A DNA stretch of 14,163 nucleotides from Acidimicrobiia bacterium (lineage in GTDB: Bacteria > Actinomycetota > Acidimicrobiia > Acidimicrobiales > SKKL01). Shown here piece by piece: positions 1 to 8,542 of this stretch; positions within the stretch are counted from its first letter, which is position 1, and every line of letters starts with the position of its first letter. Below the pieces are notes generated by a model. That model saw nothing but the letters and a program-made list of their open reading frames with translations. It had not been told where the DNA came from and did no database searches. Position numbers and translations under genes: made by a program. Where the stretch lies: assembly GCA_041676705.1 (NCBI GenBank), contig JBAYRL010000022.1:1-14163 (forward strand), in the 5' to 3' direction.

Positions 1-386
1 GTGTTGTTTTGTGGTTGTGTAACCCCCGAAGAGTTTCTCTGATTCCCCAAAACATGACCGCCAGATCCTTTGATATCATCGGGTACCCGCGATGCTGGGC
101 TGTGTTGGTTATCGTCTGAACCTGCAGATGTTGTTTCCTCAGATTTGGTGACACCATCAAAGTTTTTGGATAGATCGTTGGTGGTGGTGGCGGGGGTTGG
201 TGTGGGAACGTCAAAGCTTTCCCTATGTTTAAAACTGTGATCCTCAGAACTAGCCGGGTTGAAAGGAGTCAAACGGTTAGAGCGTTGTTTATCGTGGTTG
301 TTAGCGTCTGGTGGTGTCAGTGGTTGTTTGTTTAACACCGGGTCTGGTTCAGGGGTGCTGTCGTTAAAAAGGTCATCTAAAGACAT
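1..386 (-). CDS. Disordered polar protein, 5' part only (runs off left edge)
   Basis: An open frame reads from an ATG at 386-384 to the window edge without a stop, giving 128 complete codons. It begins MSLDDLFNDSTPEPDP and is rich in Pro, Ser, Thr, Asn, Asp and Gln, with no cysteine, no hydrophobic segment and no recognisable domain. It therefore reads as an intrinsically disordered N-terminal region. The ribosome binding site is weak (GACAGG just before the ATG). An in-frame GTG at 395-393 is a possible alternative start. The gene is divergent from the membrane protein gene at 559, with 172 bases between them. The downstream part, and any folded domain, lies outside the window, so function cannot be assigned. 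The family is not recognised. Coding status rests on the uninterrupted frame and on the biased, plausible amino acid composition. Confidence 0.6.
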   Translation of the reverse strand, partial: MSLDDLFNDSTPEPDPVLNKQPLTPPDANNHDKQRSNRLTPFNPASSEDHSFKHRESFDVPTPTPATTTNDLSKNFDGVTKSEETTSAGSDDNQHSPASRVPDDIKGSGGHVLGNQRNSSGVTQPQNN

Positions 387-506
387 GCCTGTCACTGTGT
401 GAGCTAAACCAGTTTCAACCAGCCGCCTAAGTTGTATCCCACCTCCACAACTGGTTTGGGTGCCTAGCACTGGCACTAAAGAGTAGATGTGACACAAAAG
501 AACCCG

Positions 507-553
507 CCCAACCAGGTGGGAAAGGTTGGGGTAGAAACCCCAACGAAAGGAGG
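507..553 (+). promoter_or_regulatory. Leader with two mutually exclusive hairpins and strong RBS
   Basis: CCCAACC (507-513) can pair with GGTTGGG (524-530). Alternatively, GTTGGGGT (525-532) pairs with ACCCCAAC (537-544) as an 8-bp stem with a 4-base loop. The two stems share bases 525-530, so only one can form at a time. A near-ideal Shine-Dalgarno, AAAGGAGG (546-553), starts two bases after the second stem and lies five bases before the ATG at 559. The arrangement could control ribosome access; that role is inference. Confidence 0.5.
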
Positions 554-558
554 CCGTA

Positions 559-1158
559 ATGTACGGCAAAGAACTGTCTGGGCGTGTAGCCCTCCTCGTA
601 GCGGCTGCTGTAGCAGTTATGGTTACAGCAGTGGCGGTGGCGGCTGGTTTGCTTAGCGAACTAACCGCCACCACTGCGTCCGGCTACCACGCTGTTGTGG
701 TAGCCATGACCACTGCGTGGGACAACATGTCCCCCCAGTGGAAAATGATATCGATAGCAGCGCCTGCTGTTATCGTGGTTTGGGCCACAGCCAGTAACTT
801 TGTGGCCAAAGCCCCGGCACGGAAACGTGCCGAGCTGTCGTCGTGGGAAGTTCACGGCGACGAAACCCACCGTAGCGGCCCTGGACGGGTAGTAGCGGCG
901 GTGATGGTAGCTGTGATTGTTTTTAACACAGTTACCTACGCCTTTGGGTGGTCGCTGGGGATTAACGTCCCAGTAGGAGACCACCAGGTCCCCTTATCGT
1001 GGGGGGTTTTAGGTGTCGCGGGCACCATGACCCTCTTCGGTGCGGGACTTAGGTCTTTGGTGGGTGGCACCACCAAACTAGTAGCGTGGGGTGTAGGTAT
1101 CACCCTCATGCTGCTTCTGGCACCCATATTGTTTTGGGCGCCGGTAAGACCCTTCTAA
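559..1158 (+). CDS. Multi-pass membrane protein, unknown, next to transfer genes
   Basis: This 199-residue protein starts at ATG 559 behind a strong AAAGGAGG ribosome binding site. Hydrophobic stretches suggest about four to five membrane helices, roughly at residues 9-32, 62-82, 108-130, 145-165 and 172-194. A basic segment near residues 84-90 (APARKRAE) and a polar stretch at 91-107 separate the second and third helices. I see no catalytic or nucleotide-binding motif and do not recognise the family. It lies upstream of the transfer operon in the same direction, but a strong terminator separates them, so it is probably its own transcription unit. A small membrane component of the T4SS, or an exclusion-type protein, would fit the location. 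That is a guess from context only. Confidence 0.8.
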   Translation: MYGKELSGRVALLVAAAVAVMVTAVAVAAGLLSELTATTASGYHAVVVAMTTAWDNMSPQWKMISIAAPAVIVVWATASNFVAKAPARKRAELSSWEVHGDETHRSGPGRVVAAVMVAVIVFNTVTYAFGWSLGINVPVGDHQVPLSWGVLGVAGTMTLFGAGLRSLVGGTTKLVAWGVGITLMLLLAPILFWAPVRPF

Positions 1159-1164
1159 CACCCT

Positions 1165-1204
1165 TTTTGGCCCAAACCTTCTCTTAGGACGGTTTGGGCC
1201 AAAA
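1165..1204 (+). terminator. Rho-independent terminator, 14-bp perfect stem
   Basis: TTTTGGCCCAAACC (1165-1178) is exactly complementary to GGTTTGGGCCAAAA (1191-1204), with a 12-base loop. A T-rich stretch (TCTTTT) follows on the plus strand. It begins six bases after the stop codon of the membrane protein gene and should end that transcript before the transfer operon. Confidence 0.88.
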
Positions 1205-1237
1205 TCTTTTCTAGAGACATAACATTGGCTGGCATCT

Positions 1238-1266
1238 GTGACACGACAGGCGGGTCAGCATAAAAA
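1238..1266 (+). promoter_or_regulatory. Candidate promoter of the prgI/virB4/virB6 operon
   Basis: GTGACA (1238-1243) matches the TTGACA -35 consensus at five of six bases. After a 17-base spacer comes TAAAAA (1261-1266), a four-of-six match to TATAAT. It lies between the upstream terminator and the GTG start at 1354, where the operon promoter is expected. This is motif matching only; the -10 element is weak. Confidence 0.3.
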
Positions 1267-1281
1267 ACGAGGGTTAAGGGC

Positions 1282-1291
1282 CGACACTAGC
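1282..1291 (+). promoter_or_regulatory. Shared motif CGACACTRGC, copy 1
   Basis: CGACACTAGC lies 62 bases upstream of the GTG start of the PrgI/TcpE-like gene. It sits in a longer context (GTTAA, then GG, then CCGACACT) also found just before the coupling ATPase gene. Copies occur upstream of three different transfer transcription units, so it may be an operator or promoter element; this is inference. Confidence 0.35.
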
Positions 1292-1298
1292 AACACCT

Positions 1299-1325
1299 TA
1301 GCTAACCAAAACATTTGTTTAGCTA
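1299..1325 (+). repeat. Leader hairpin upstream of the transfer operon
   Basis: TAGCTAA (1299-1305) pairs with TTAGCTA (1319-1325), a 7-bp stem with a 13-base loop. It lies between the shared motif at 1282 and the GTG start at 1354. No T-tract follows directly, so a terminator is unlikely. Confidence 0.35.
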
Positions 1326-1353
1326 GCTGTTTTAGAAGCCCTGGTGCAACATA

Positions 1354-1989
1354 GTGAGTAACGACACAAAATCTGGTGTTACCGGACCAACCATGTTGAT
1401 CGCAACATCAGTGTTAAAACCCCGACAAACCCGTATCGCTTTACCCGGCCCGCTGAACGTGACCGGACGTACTGTGCTGGTACGTTCCCTACTGTTTGCG
1501 TCTATTGGTGCCACAACTACTGCACTGTTTGCTTTGGTAGTTTTAAAAGCCAAGTTTTTCCAGTTACTGATGCCTGGAGCGTTAGGCGGCACCGCTGGCT
1601 ATGTGTTAGCCAACTATTCCCCGTTAAAAGGTGAAACGTTCGGGAAATGGTTGGCGTTAAAACTTGCTAATTTGAGAACACCAACCAAGCTACGTGGTGC
1701 GAAAGCCGACCTTTATATAGGGATCGCCCCGGTACCCCTAGACCAGGTTGGGCCTTTCGAAATATTTCCAGGTGCTATCACAATTTCTGCTGGAGAAGTA
1801 GATGAACGTGGCGTGTTCCACAAACGCTACGAATCAGATGTCCCCAAACTAGGTATCCGCCAAGACCGCAAACCCCTAGTTAACACTCCACCCCCAGTCT
1901 TATCCTCTCCGCCAGCGCCTACCGCCACGAACCCTCCACGGTGGTACCGCCCAGAAAAAGCCAGAACAGGCCCGACACAGCCACAATAA
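1354..1989 (+). CDS. PrgI/TcpE-like conjugal transfer membrane protein
   Basis: This 211-residue protein precedes the VirB4 gene by 11 bases. Two adjacent hydrophobic segments (about residues 45-67 and 70-87) are followed by a short charged stretch (PLKGETFGKWLALKL) and a soluble part of about 110 residues ending in a proline-rich tail. Two N-terminal helices directly upstream of VirB4 are the usual layout of PrgI/TcpE-type proteins, which take the place of VirB3 in Gram-positive T4SSs and help anchor the ATPase at the membrane. The assignment is inference from architecture and gene order, not from a clear motif. The start is GTG at 1354 without a good ribosome binding site; ATG at 1393 (residue 14) is an alternative. 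It is probably the first gene of an operon running to 8216. Confidence 0.65.
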   Translation: MSNDTKSGVTGPTMLIATSVLKPRQTRIALPGPLNVTGRTVLVRSLLFASIGATTTALFALVVLKAKFFQLLMPGALGGTAGYVLANYSPLKGETFGKWLALKLANLRTPTKLRGAKADLYIGIAPVPLDQVGPFEIFPGAITISAGEVDERGVFHKRYESDVPKLGIRQDRKPLVNTPPPVLSSPPAPTATNPPRWYRPEKARTGPTQPQ

Positions 1990-2000
1990 AGGTTTCTAGT

Positions 2001-4385
2001 ATGCGTAACCCGTTCAAACAACTCGCTTCAAAAGCTGGAGGCTACGACCCAGAACGTAGAACAGCTTGGGTAACTCCATGGGCCTACTATGACGAAGGTG
2101 GCCTCTATATGGGTCACACCAGAGGCGAAGTATGGTTGTACCGCTCGCTAACACTCTCCCCACTTTCTTGGGAAGATCCCGGTGTGAAATTAGCAGACAG
2201 CTCACTTTTAGCAAACCTGCTCGCAGAGCTCGCTTCAACCAGTGTCGATTTAGGTTCCGGGATCAAAGCACTAGCAAGATCCCGAGAGTTTCATCTGGTG
2301 TCTCATGTTTGGGACAAAGAAGCATCACCACCAAAAGACACCCCACCTGGAGCGTTACAAGACTTTCTAGAAGAAACCCTAGATTTTGTGGCACCAAACA
2401 AAGCCCTCCTTTTAGGTGTGAAACTCTGGTCGTCGCTAACAACATCTAACAAAAACGTGTTAGAAACCATGAAAGACCAACTAGTTGGGGTGATGGGACA
2501 AGCAGTCCCAGACCGGTCGTTGTACGCAGCGGACCGGGCCCGTATCGAAAACATTTTCAAATCCCACGGGGCGTTTAACCCACCCACCCCAGCCGAACGT
2601 GCCCAGCTAGAAGCCTGGTACAACTATGGGCGTACCCCACATGCAGCTGTTTTCGCCACACCTGACTATCTTTATGTGGGGGAAAGTGACCGTATCGAAA
2701 TGGCTGTGATCGACGAGTTTTCGATACCTGAGATGAAAGCACCGAACGCTGACTGGCTTTTAGCAGCCCAAAACCATTACGCCCCCGCTTCTGTGATATC
2801 GATACGGGGAGAACTTGAACCCTCCACAGTCTCAAGAGCCCGGATCCGTAAACAAGAACGTCGTATCATCCACGAAATCGCTGAAGAACGTAAAGCAGGG
2901 GACCTGTTAGGAAGGTCCGAACAGTCAGACGATTTTAGTTTCGCTCAACGGGTAGAACAATACATCCTAGGTGGCACCGATTCGCTTGTAACAAACACAT
3001 CAATAGTGTTAGCTCGTCGTGTAGGCCCTGAAGTTCCTAACACCTATGTTGATGTTCTAAACGAAGCGTTCGGGATTAAAGTATCCCCGTTACAGTACCG
3101 ACAGTTATCAGGGTTAGCAGAAACGTTACCAACCTCACCGTTTCGTTCGAACCCGTTCCCCCAAGATATAAACATAGCAACCATCGCCTATGCTGGGTTG
3201 CAAAGTTTTTCCCGGTTAGGGGACAACTCTGGAATCTATATGGGTGTCACACTCCCCGACATGACACCACTGTTTATAGACCCGCGGGCTGCTTCCCAAC
3301 AAAACAAACCCGCGTCAATGCTTGTAGCAGGAGAATCAGGTTCAGGAAAAACCTGGTTCTGTCAATCGTTAGCACACCAATACGCTTTAGCTGGTGGCCA
3401 AGCAATTTTTATTAACCCTAAAGGCTACTCGTCGCTTCAAGGTTTAGCCCAGGTAACAAACGGGCGGGTCGTGAAACTTACCGACATCGCTAAAGAAGGC
3501 GGGTTTTTTGATCCGTTCCGGTTTGCGACACCACCCCAAGCAGCTTCAATAGCCGCGGCACACATAATGACAGTTTTAGGTAACCGGGGTGTAGCCGATG
3601 GTGGGTTATCGTTAGAAGAAGGTTTAGCGTTAGAAGCTGGGCTGCAAGCCGGGGCGGAACAAGGCGCCCAGTGTGTCCTCGAAGCGTTAGAAGCTATCGA
3701 AGCGCCCCACGGCCCCCGGATACGTAAACTTGTAACAGACGCTACTAACAACCCGTTGTTTAGGTTGGGGATTGGGATGCGTCCCCAACCAAAGTTCAAC
3801 TCTGGTGGGGGCCTGTTACTTATCGAGTTTGACCGTCGTCTAGATTTCCCGTCACAAGGCGCCGACCCAAGATCGTACACCCTTCCCCAAAAAATGGCGT
3901 TAGGTGCTGTCAGGCTAGTTACTAGTTCCTGTATGGAACTGTTGTCACACACCAACGGCGGTCTTTTGATTTTGGATGAAGCGTGGACGTTTTTACAAAC
4001 ATCAGAAGGTTTAGCAGCGTTACAGTCGCTAGGGCGAGAAGGTCGTTCCCAAAACGTGATGAGTGTGTTCGCAACACAAAGGGTAAACGATTTGATCTCG
4101 GAAGGGATCGACATGGAATCGCACCTTTCAAGGGTGCTAGTTATGAAACTAACAGAAGAAGCTGAAGCGATCGCGGCGTTAACACTTTGTCGTTTAGAAC
4201 CCACCAAAGAACGTTTAGAATGGTTGCGGCAAGCAGGCCCGCAACAAGGGTCACAGGGGCGTCCATCAAGGGGAGCGTTGGGGATCCATAGCGACCTTTA
4301 TGGGCGTCGTAGCGCTGCCCTTTTGGGATACCAGATACCGCAACGTTACGCGAAAGCTTATTCAACGACACCGATCGTTGAATAA
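2001..4385 (+). CDS. virB4: VirB4-family conjugative transfer ATPase
   Basis: This cytoplasmic ATPase of 794 residues is expected to energise assembly and substrate passage of the T4SS at the inner face of the membrane. The P-loop GESGSGKT is at residues 444-451, the Walker B stretch LLILDEAW has its Asp and Glu at 659-660, and the FATQR motif typical of VirB4/TraC ATPases has its Gln at 693. The N-terminal 400 residues form the less conserved VirB4 region that contacts the membrane partners. I chose ATG 2001 because AAAGG (1988-1992) sits eight bases before it. An in-frame ATG at 1941 would overlap the previous gene by 49 bases and has no better site. The length is normal for the family, and the motifs are intact, with no frameshift. 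It is co-directional with the PrgI/TcpE-like gene upstream and the VirB6-like gene 39 bases downstream. Confidence 0.93.
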   Translation: MRNPFKQLASKAGGYDPERRTAWVTPWAYYDEGGLYMGHTRGEVWLYRSLTLSPLSWEDPGVKLADSSLLANLLAELASTSVDLGSGIKALARSREFHLVSHVWDKEASPPKDTPPGALQDFLEETLDFVAPNKALLLGVKLWSSLTTSNKNVLETMKDQLVGVMGQAVPDRSLYAADRARIENIFKSHGAFNPPTPAERAQLEAWYNYGRTPHAAVFATPDYLYVGESDRIEMAVIDEFSIPEMKAPNADWLLAAQNHYAPASVISIRGELEPSTVSRARIRKQERRIIHEIAEERKAGDLLGRSEQSDDFSFAQRVEQYILGGTDSLVTNTSIVLARRVGPEVPNTYVDVLNEAFGIKVSPLQYRQLSGLAETLPTSPFRSNPFPQDINIATIAYAGLQSFSRLGDNSGIYMGVTLPDMTPLFIDPRAASQQNKPASMLVAGESGSGKTWFCQSLAHQYALAGGQAIFINPKGYSSLQGLAQVTNGRVVKLTDIAKEGGFFDPFRFATPPQAASIAAAHIMTVLGNRGVADGGLSLEEGLALEAGLQAGAEQGAQCVLEALEAIEAPHGPRIRKLVTDATNNPLFRLGIGMRPQPKFNSGGGLLLIEFDRRLDFPSQGADPRSYTLPQKMALGAVRLVTSSCMELLSHTNGGLLILDEAWTFLQTSEGLAALQSLGREGRSQNVMSVFATQRVNDLISEGIDMESHLSRVLVMKLTEEAEAIAALTLCRLEPTKERLEWLRQAGPQQGSQGRPSRGALGIHSDLYGRRSAALLGYQIPQRYAKAYSTTPIVE

Positions 4386-4409
4386 AACATTGTTTTGCCT
4401 GTGAATGTT
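4386..4409 (+). repeat. Short hairpin between virB4 and virB6-like genes
   Basis: AACATT (4386-4391) pairs with AATGTT (4404-4409), a 6-bp stem with a 12-base loop, between the virB4 stop and the AGGAG site of the next gene. It could modulate operon expression or mRNA stability, but it is small enough to be chance. Confidence 0.25.
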
Positions 4410-4424
4410 GTTTAGGAGCTAGCA

Positions 4425-7400
4425 GTGAAAAACCCCACAAAACCTGTTGTAGCCCCGTGGAAACGGGCCGCTATTTGGGTGACGCTGGTTCTGGTATTAA
4501 CAGGGTCCTATTTTGGTGGTGGGTTACATAAAGAACTCGTAACACCACCAACCGGTCCCGTTTCCTACAGCATTGCTGACAATGGTGGGTCTGTTGGTAT
4601 CAACTCTTTAACCGGTGAATACTGTTTAACAGATGATCTTGCCGACCAGTTGAGCTGGAGTGGTGTAGAGTCCTGCACTGCACGTGGGTCTCGTCTGGCT
4701 GCCACTTTTGAAGGTTCTGCAAAACGGTTTTTACCTGCCTATCGTTGGAACAGTTCTTTAGCTTTATATTCCAACCACGGTTGGAAAGATCTTCCCGAAA
4801 AAGTTATGACAGTCATCTCGAATTTGACGTTCGCGTTGTCAGGTTTAGCTTGGGGTATTTTGTTGATGGTAACCGAATGGGTATTAACCTTAGATGTGTT
4901 ACGCATTGGTGGCGGTGCGATCAACCGTTCAGCCCACGCTATAGCAGTAACTATCATCGAATCGGGGCTTATCTGGCTTCTAGCAGCAGTGCTACTTTTT
5001 GGGATACTCAGATCTGTTATCAGGGGAGCTGTCACAGGCACGGTACGCAAACTGTTAGCTTTTGGGATCCCAATAATGCTCCTGTTAGGTTTCTCGCTAG
5101 GGGAACCACCTGAAGGTGCAGTAGCGCCCAAGGGTTCCCCGGTATGGATAGCAGAACAAGGTTTGATGTTAACCGAAGATATTGGGGTGGCTTTAGGTAC
5201 CGGAGCTGGTCAGCTTGGGCGTTTAGAACCTGGTGTTAAAGGAAACTACCCGCAACCCTCGTGTGCCGCATACACCCAGGTGCTAGAAGAAACCTATATG
5301 GCTAAAGCCTCTTCTAGTGGTGCTGGGTCAAAACTGTTACCAAGAGTGTCTCAGTTATGGCAACGCACCGCCGCTGCAGCTTGGCGTTTAGCACAATATG
5401 GCACCGCACTTTCATCGGAACGGATGTGGTGCCACCAACTTGAAGCTAACGCTAACCAACCAATCAACGAACAAATACTATTAGGTAACGCCGCTGGTTA
5501 CCCTAACCGTGCCTTGTTAGGATCTTCTCCAACAAAATCGGAACTACTGTTTCCATATGGTTCAGCGTTCCTAGAAGGGAAACAGTTCGAAGCAGCTACC
5601 TTCTTTTGGGGTGCTTGTATGGCGGACACCTCTGGCAAGGCTGAACTTGGTAACCTAAAAGTACAACAAGCGTGGGCGTTAACAGGTGACATAACTGATG
5701 AACATTGTGCAAACTGGTTTGCAGGGACCCTAAATTTAGACCACGGAAAACTTCAATGGAACGGTCTTAAAGACGATTTTGCGTTACTAAAACTGTACGG
5801 AAACCGTGACAACAACGCGTTAGACCCTACCACCCCTGACGCTACAACATCAACCGCCTATTTTGATGACGTTCCCGACGTTCAAGAAACGTTAGCGTCC
5901 ATGCGGGGACATAGACCCTTAAACGCTGTCACAGCTGGGGTACTATCACTAGTAACCGCTGCCCTGTACATGTATGCGTTAGGGATAGTTGTTGTGGGTG
6001 CCGGGATAGCGCAGCTTGGTTTCGCGTTGCTACTTGTATTTTTACCGCTCACTTTAACATTACTTGCTTTTGATGGGGTCCGGTCTAACAACTCGCCACA
6101 AACACCGGGCCGGCGCATGCTACGCATGACTCTAATGTTTGGGGCTTCAAAAATAGTGTTGGTCGCAGCGGTAACCGCTCTTATCTCCACGATTTCTATA
6201 ATTGAAGGGTTTTTAGGTTCCGATTCGCTATTTTTGCGGCTCTTCGCACCGCTAGCAGCGTTGTTGATGCTCAAAAAACTAGCTCAACAAATCGGGATAG
6301 GGAACCTGTTCTCTCCCACTGGTGCGTTGGGGATGGCCACCGCCGCAGCGTTTACCGGTGCTGGTGAAAACCATGCGGGCGGCAAATTTAACCCTAGAAA
6401 TTGGTCACCTCCTGAGCCTTACAACCAAAAAATAGCGAAGCTAGATCACAAATATGCGAACACTGATCGTTATGTTGATGGGGAACGCATACGAAGTTGG
6501 CGACACAAAGCCGCTCGGGGTGCTGCTATGGCCACCTCAAACCCGTTCCAACTACTTTGGGGTGAGACGAAACAACGTCATAACACCGCCAAAAACAGGT
6601 CTGCTAATAACGTTTCGGCTGGGGCGGTAGCAGCCAATCTAGGCGCTATGGGTGTAGCTGCTATAGCAGATGCTACCAACCCAGAAGGCGCGAAAAACAA
6701 AACAGTCCGTGAGTCTGTTAAACAAGCCGCAGATTTTGCTGCGAACCGCGAAACTACTACTGCTGCGGTTGCTGGCAACCTGATGCTCCAAGAGCAGCAA
6801 CGACGACAACAACATTTGGGTGGGCTCCCGTTAACTACCCGTGACGAAACAGAAGCAGATTATTTTAACGACCGGTTAGATCTCCTAAGAGTCCAATCAC
6901 AAGCACTACGTGACAAAGATGGTAACCCGCTATTAACCGAAGCTGGGGAACCTATATTCCAGTTCGCGAAAGTTGATGAAGCGGGTAACATAACAAAAAT
7001 ATTGTCCCCAACAGAAGCAGGGTTCCGAGACGGTAAAGTAAACCCTGGTGTCCATATGGTGTTGACCCCTAAAACGGCTTATTCGTATCACGAACAAGCC
7101 GCTAGTGTTGACCTATTCAAAGAACAATTCGACCTTGACCCTGATGTTGCGGTCGCTGGGTCTTTAACCGGTTTGCCACCCGTGTTAATCCCACAACTAG
7201 ATGACAACAACAAAGTGGTGTTACCAGACACAGGGTCTATCGCACAAACAGCGCAACTTCTAAGCAGTTCCCCTGCTCTGTTCCTACCACCAGAAGAACT
7301 TGAAAGCATAGCGTCGTTAAACCTTTCAGAATCTGCCCAAAATCAGTTGTTCAACCAAATAAATTTGGCGACCGGGGGTGGAACAACAGTTGGGGATGTT

Positions 7401-8216
7401 CTATCAAGTGTTGATATAGACATTTCAACTGCTGCCGGGTTAGCAAACCTAGAAGCAGCGCTGATCAGCCGCCAAGCGGGACGTCCTAACGTTTTAGACC
7501 AACTATCAACCACAATAGGATCCCAGATCCATACCTTGAAAGCACAAGCAGTTAGTTACGACAGAAAACTTGCCGAGTCATCCACAGGGGTCAACTTACG
7601 TAACCAGTATGTCGAAAAAATACAGGCTCACGCACAGAAACTAAACACACCGCTAACGATTGCCGTTGCGCAAAACGCCTTGCAGAAGATTCGTGAACAA
7701 CAACTAGCAGTACAGGACAAGATCAGTCTGTTAGTTGCAGAGCAGAAAACGCAGCCAAGTCGTGCCCCTACATTACAAACCAAAATAGATGTTTTGAAGG
7801 AACGTTTAACACATTTAGTACCAGACCCTGAAACAATCAACCAGGTGTTAACCGCTAGCAGTCATACCCAAAGTATCGAGTTAGAGTTGGACCGAATCCA
7901 AAAAGTGGATTTAGCGATCCAAAAACAAAAACCGTACGACGATATTGTTGTGATAGTAGACGCCGCAGAAAAACTAGAGAAACAGTTAGATACCCAATAC
8001 CAAACCAGCTATCACGATATCCAAACCCAGCTCAACAAAAACCCGGTAGCAGCTGTAGAGTCCCTGTTGGACACCGTTACGGTACTAACACCCACTACCC
8101 AAGGTTTGTTAAACAAACTTGGCCGGATAACCCGATACCAGCACCCGTTTTCAACGCCACAATCTACTAAAGCAAACCTGCCAGAAATCGCAAAAACGAT
8201 ACCGGCATTACCATAA
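4425..8216 (+). CDS. Very large VirB6/TrbL-like T4SS channel protein
   Basis: This 1263-residue polytopic protein starts at GTG 4425, six bases after AGGAG (4414-4418). Its order is: one helix or uncleaved signal (about 14-34); a short soluble domain to about 127; hydrophobic segments near 128-156, 170-195 and 211-227; a soluble region of about 270 residues (228-500); more helices near 503-525, 528-547, 567-590 and 600-616; and a hydrophilic tail from about 625 to the end. The later tail is rich in Gln, Lys, Glu and Leu with helical, coiled-coil-like stretches. Helix clusters around a large soluble insert plus a long tail fit the extended VirB6/TrbL-like proteins encoded after VirB4 in Gram-positive conjugation loci. 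All six cysteines lie in the two soluble regions before residue 500. No enzyme motif is seen. The assignment rests on topology and gene order. Confidence 0.75.
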   Translation: MKNPTKPVVAPWKRAAIWVTLVLVLTGSYFGGGLHKELVTPPTGPVSYSIADNGGSVGINSLTGEYCLTDDLADQLSWSGVESCTARGSRLAATFEGSAKRFLPAYRWNSSLALYSNHGWKDLPEKVMTVISNLTFALSGLAWGILLMVTEWVLTLDVLRIGGGAINRSAHAIAVTIIESGLIWLLAAVLLFGILRSVIRGAVTGTVRKLLAFGIPIMLLLGFSLGEPPEGAVAPKGSPVWIAEQGLMLTEDIGVALGTGAGQLGRLEPGVKGNYPQPSCAAYTQVLEETYMAKASSSGAGSKLLPRVSQLWQRTAAAAWRLAQYGTALSSERMWCHQLEANANQPINEQILLGNAAGYPNRALLGSSPTKSELLFPYGSAFLEGKQFEAATFFWGACMADTSGKAELGNLKVQQAWALTGDITDEHCANWFAGTLNLDHGKLQWNGLKDDFALLKLYGNRDNNALDPTTPDATTSTAYFDDVPDVQETLASMRGHRPLNAVTAGVLSLVTAALYMYALGIVVVGAGIAQLGFALLLVFLPLTLTLLAFDGVRSNNSPQTPGRRMLRMTLMFGASKIVLVAAVTALISTISIIEGFLGSDSLFLRLFAPLAALLMLKKLAQQIGIGNLFSPTGALGMATAAAFTGAGENHAGGKFNPRNWSPPEPYNQKIAKLDHKYANTDRYVDGERIRSWRHKAARGAAMATSNPFQLLWGETKQRHNTAKNRSANNVSAGAVAANLGAMGVAAIADATNPEGAKNKTVRESVKQAADFAANRETTTAAVAGNLMLQEQQRRQQHLGGLPLTTRDETEADYFNDRLDLLRVQSQALRDKDGNPLLTEAGEPIFQFAKVDEAGNITKILSPTEAGFRDGKVNPGVHMVLTPKTAYSYHEQAASVDLFKEQFDLDPDVAVAGSLTGLPPVLIPQLDDNNKVVLPDTGSIAQTAQLLSSSPALFLPPEELESIASLNLSESAQNQLFNQINLATGGGTTVGDVLSSVDIDISTAAGLANLEAALISRQAGRPNVLDQLSTTIGSQIHTLKAQAVSYDRKLAESSTGVNLRNQYVEKIQAHAQKLNTPLTIAVAQNALQKIREQQLAVQDKISLLVAEQKTQPSRAPTLQTKIDVLKERLTHLVPDPETINQVLTASSHTQSIELELDRIQKVDLAIQKQKPYDDIVVIVDAAEKLEKQLDTQYQTSYHDIQTQLNKNPVAAVESLLDTVTVLTPTTQGLLNKLGRITRYQHPFSTPQSTKANLPEIAKTIPALP

Positions 8217-8458
8217 CAACCCTACATCGGGGGTGTGTTATGTAACAGGACGGTCGTTCTCGGTATCGTGTTGGTAAATAATGTTCGCCAACCGGTAACA
8301 TGTTCGTGGCTGTCACATTAGCCACTCATACAAAACAAGGGTGGCAGAGCGGTAGCTGGGGAACACGCCACCACTGCTGGGGTTTCCGATGGGACAGACA
8401 GGTTTCTAGAATTTGCAGAAGGTGACTTGTGGTGTTGGGGGTGTTGTTGGGCATGAAA

Positions 8459-8496
8459 CAGCCGAACACTTGGGGTGATGCCACGGTGTTCGGCTG
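8459..8496. terminator. Probable bidirectional terminator hairpin, 11-bp stem
   Basis: CAGCCGAACAC (8459-8469) pairs perfectly with GTGTTCGGCTG (8486-8496) across a 16-base loop. It lies between convergent genes, as expected for a shared terminator. The T-tract is short on the minus strand (TTTC) and absent on the plus strand, so intrinsic termination may be inefficient or may depend on other factors. Confidence 0.55.
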
Positions 8497-8522
8497 AGTT
8501 AGAGAGGAAACTAGTTGTGCTG

Positions 8523-8542
8523 CTAGTTAGGTAACTAACTAG
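8523..8542. repeat. Inverted repeat CTAGTTAG/CTAACTAG downstream of pilin-like gene
   Basis: CTAGTTAG (8523-8530) and CTAACTAG (8535-8542) form an 8-bp inverted repeat with a 4-base spacer, 11 bases beyond the minus-strand stop codon at 8554. It could be a protein binding site or a weak terminator. No T-tract follows. Confidence 0.4.

Noticed and set aside
1941..2000. Upstream ATG start for virB4
   Set aside because: It would overlap the previous gene by 49 bases and has no ribosome binding site, whereas ATG 2001 has AAAGG at good spacing.
3437..4207. 256-codon minus-strand open frame inside virB4
   Set aside because: It is antisense to the conserved Walker A to Walker B region of virB4, with shadow-like composition and no domain.
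8338..8412. tRNA-like appearance (GGCAGAGCGG and GGGTTTCCGA elements)
   Set aside because: No acceptor stem closes, and no anticodon arm fits at the right spacing.
8300..8425. 41-residue plus-strand open frame in the 8217-8553 interval
   Set aside because: No ribosome binding site, and an odd composition (many Trp, Arg, His) typical of non-coding DNA.
8453..8497. 14-codon frame spanning the 11-bp hairpin, resembling a leader peptide
   Set aside because: There is no ribosome binding site and no downstream plus-strand gene for it to control.
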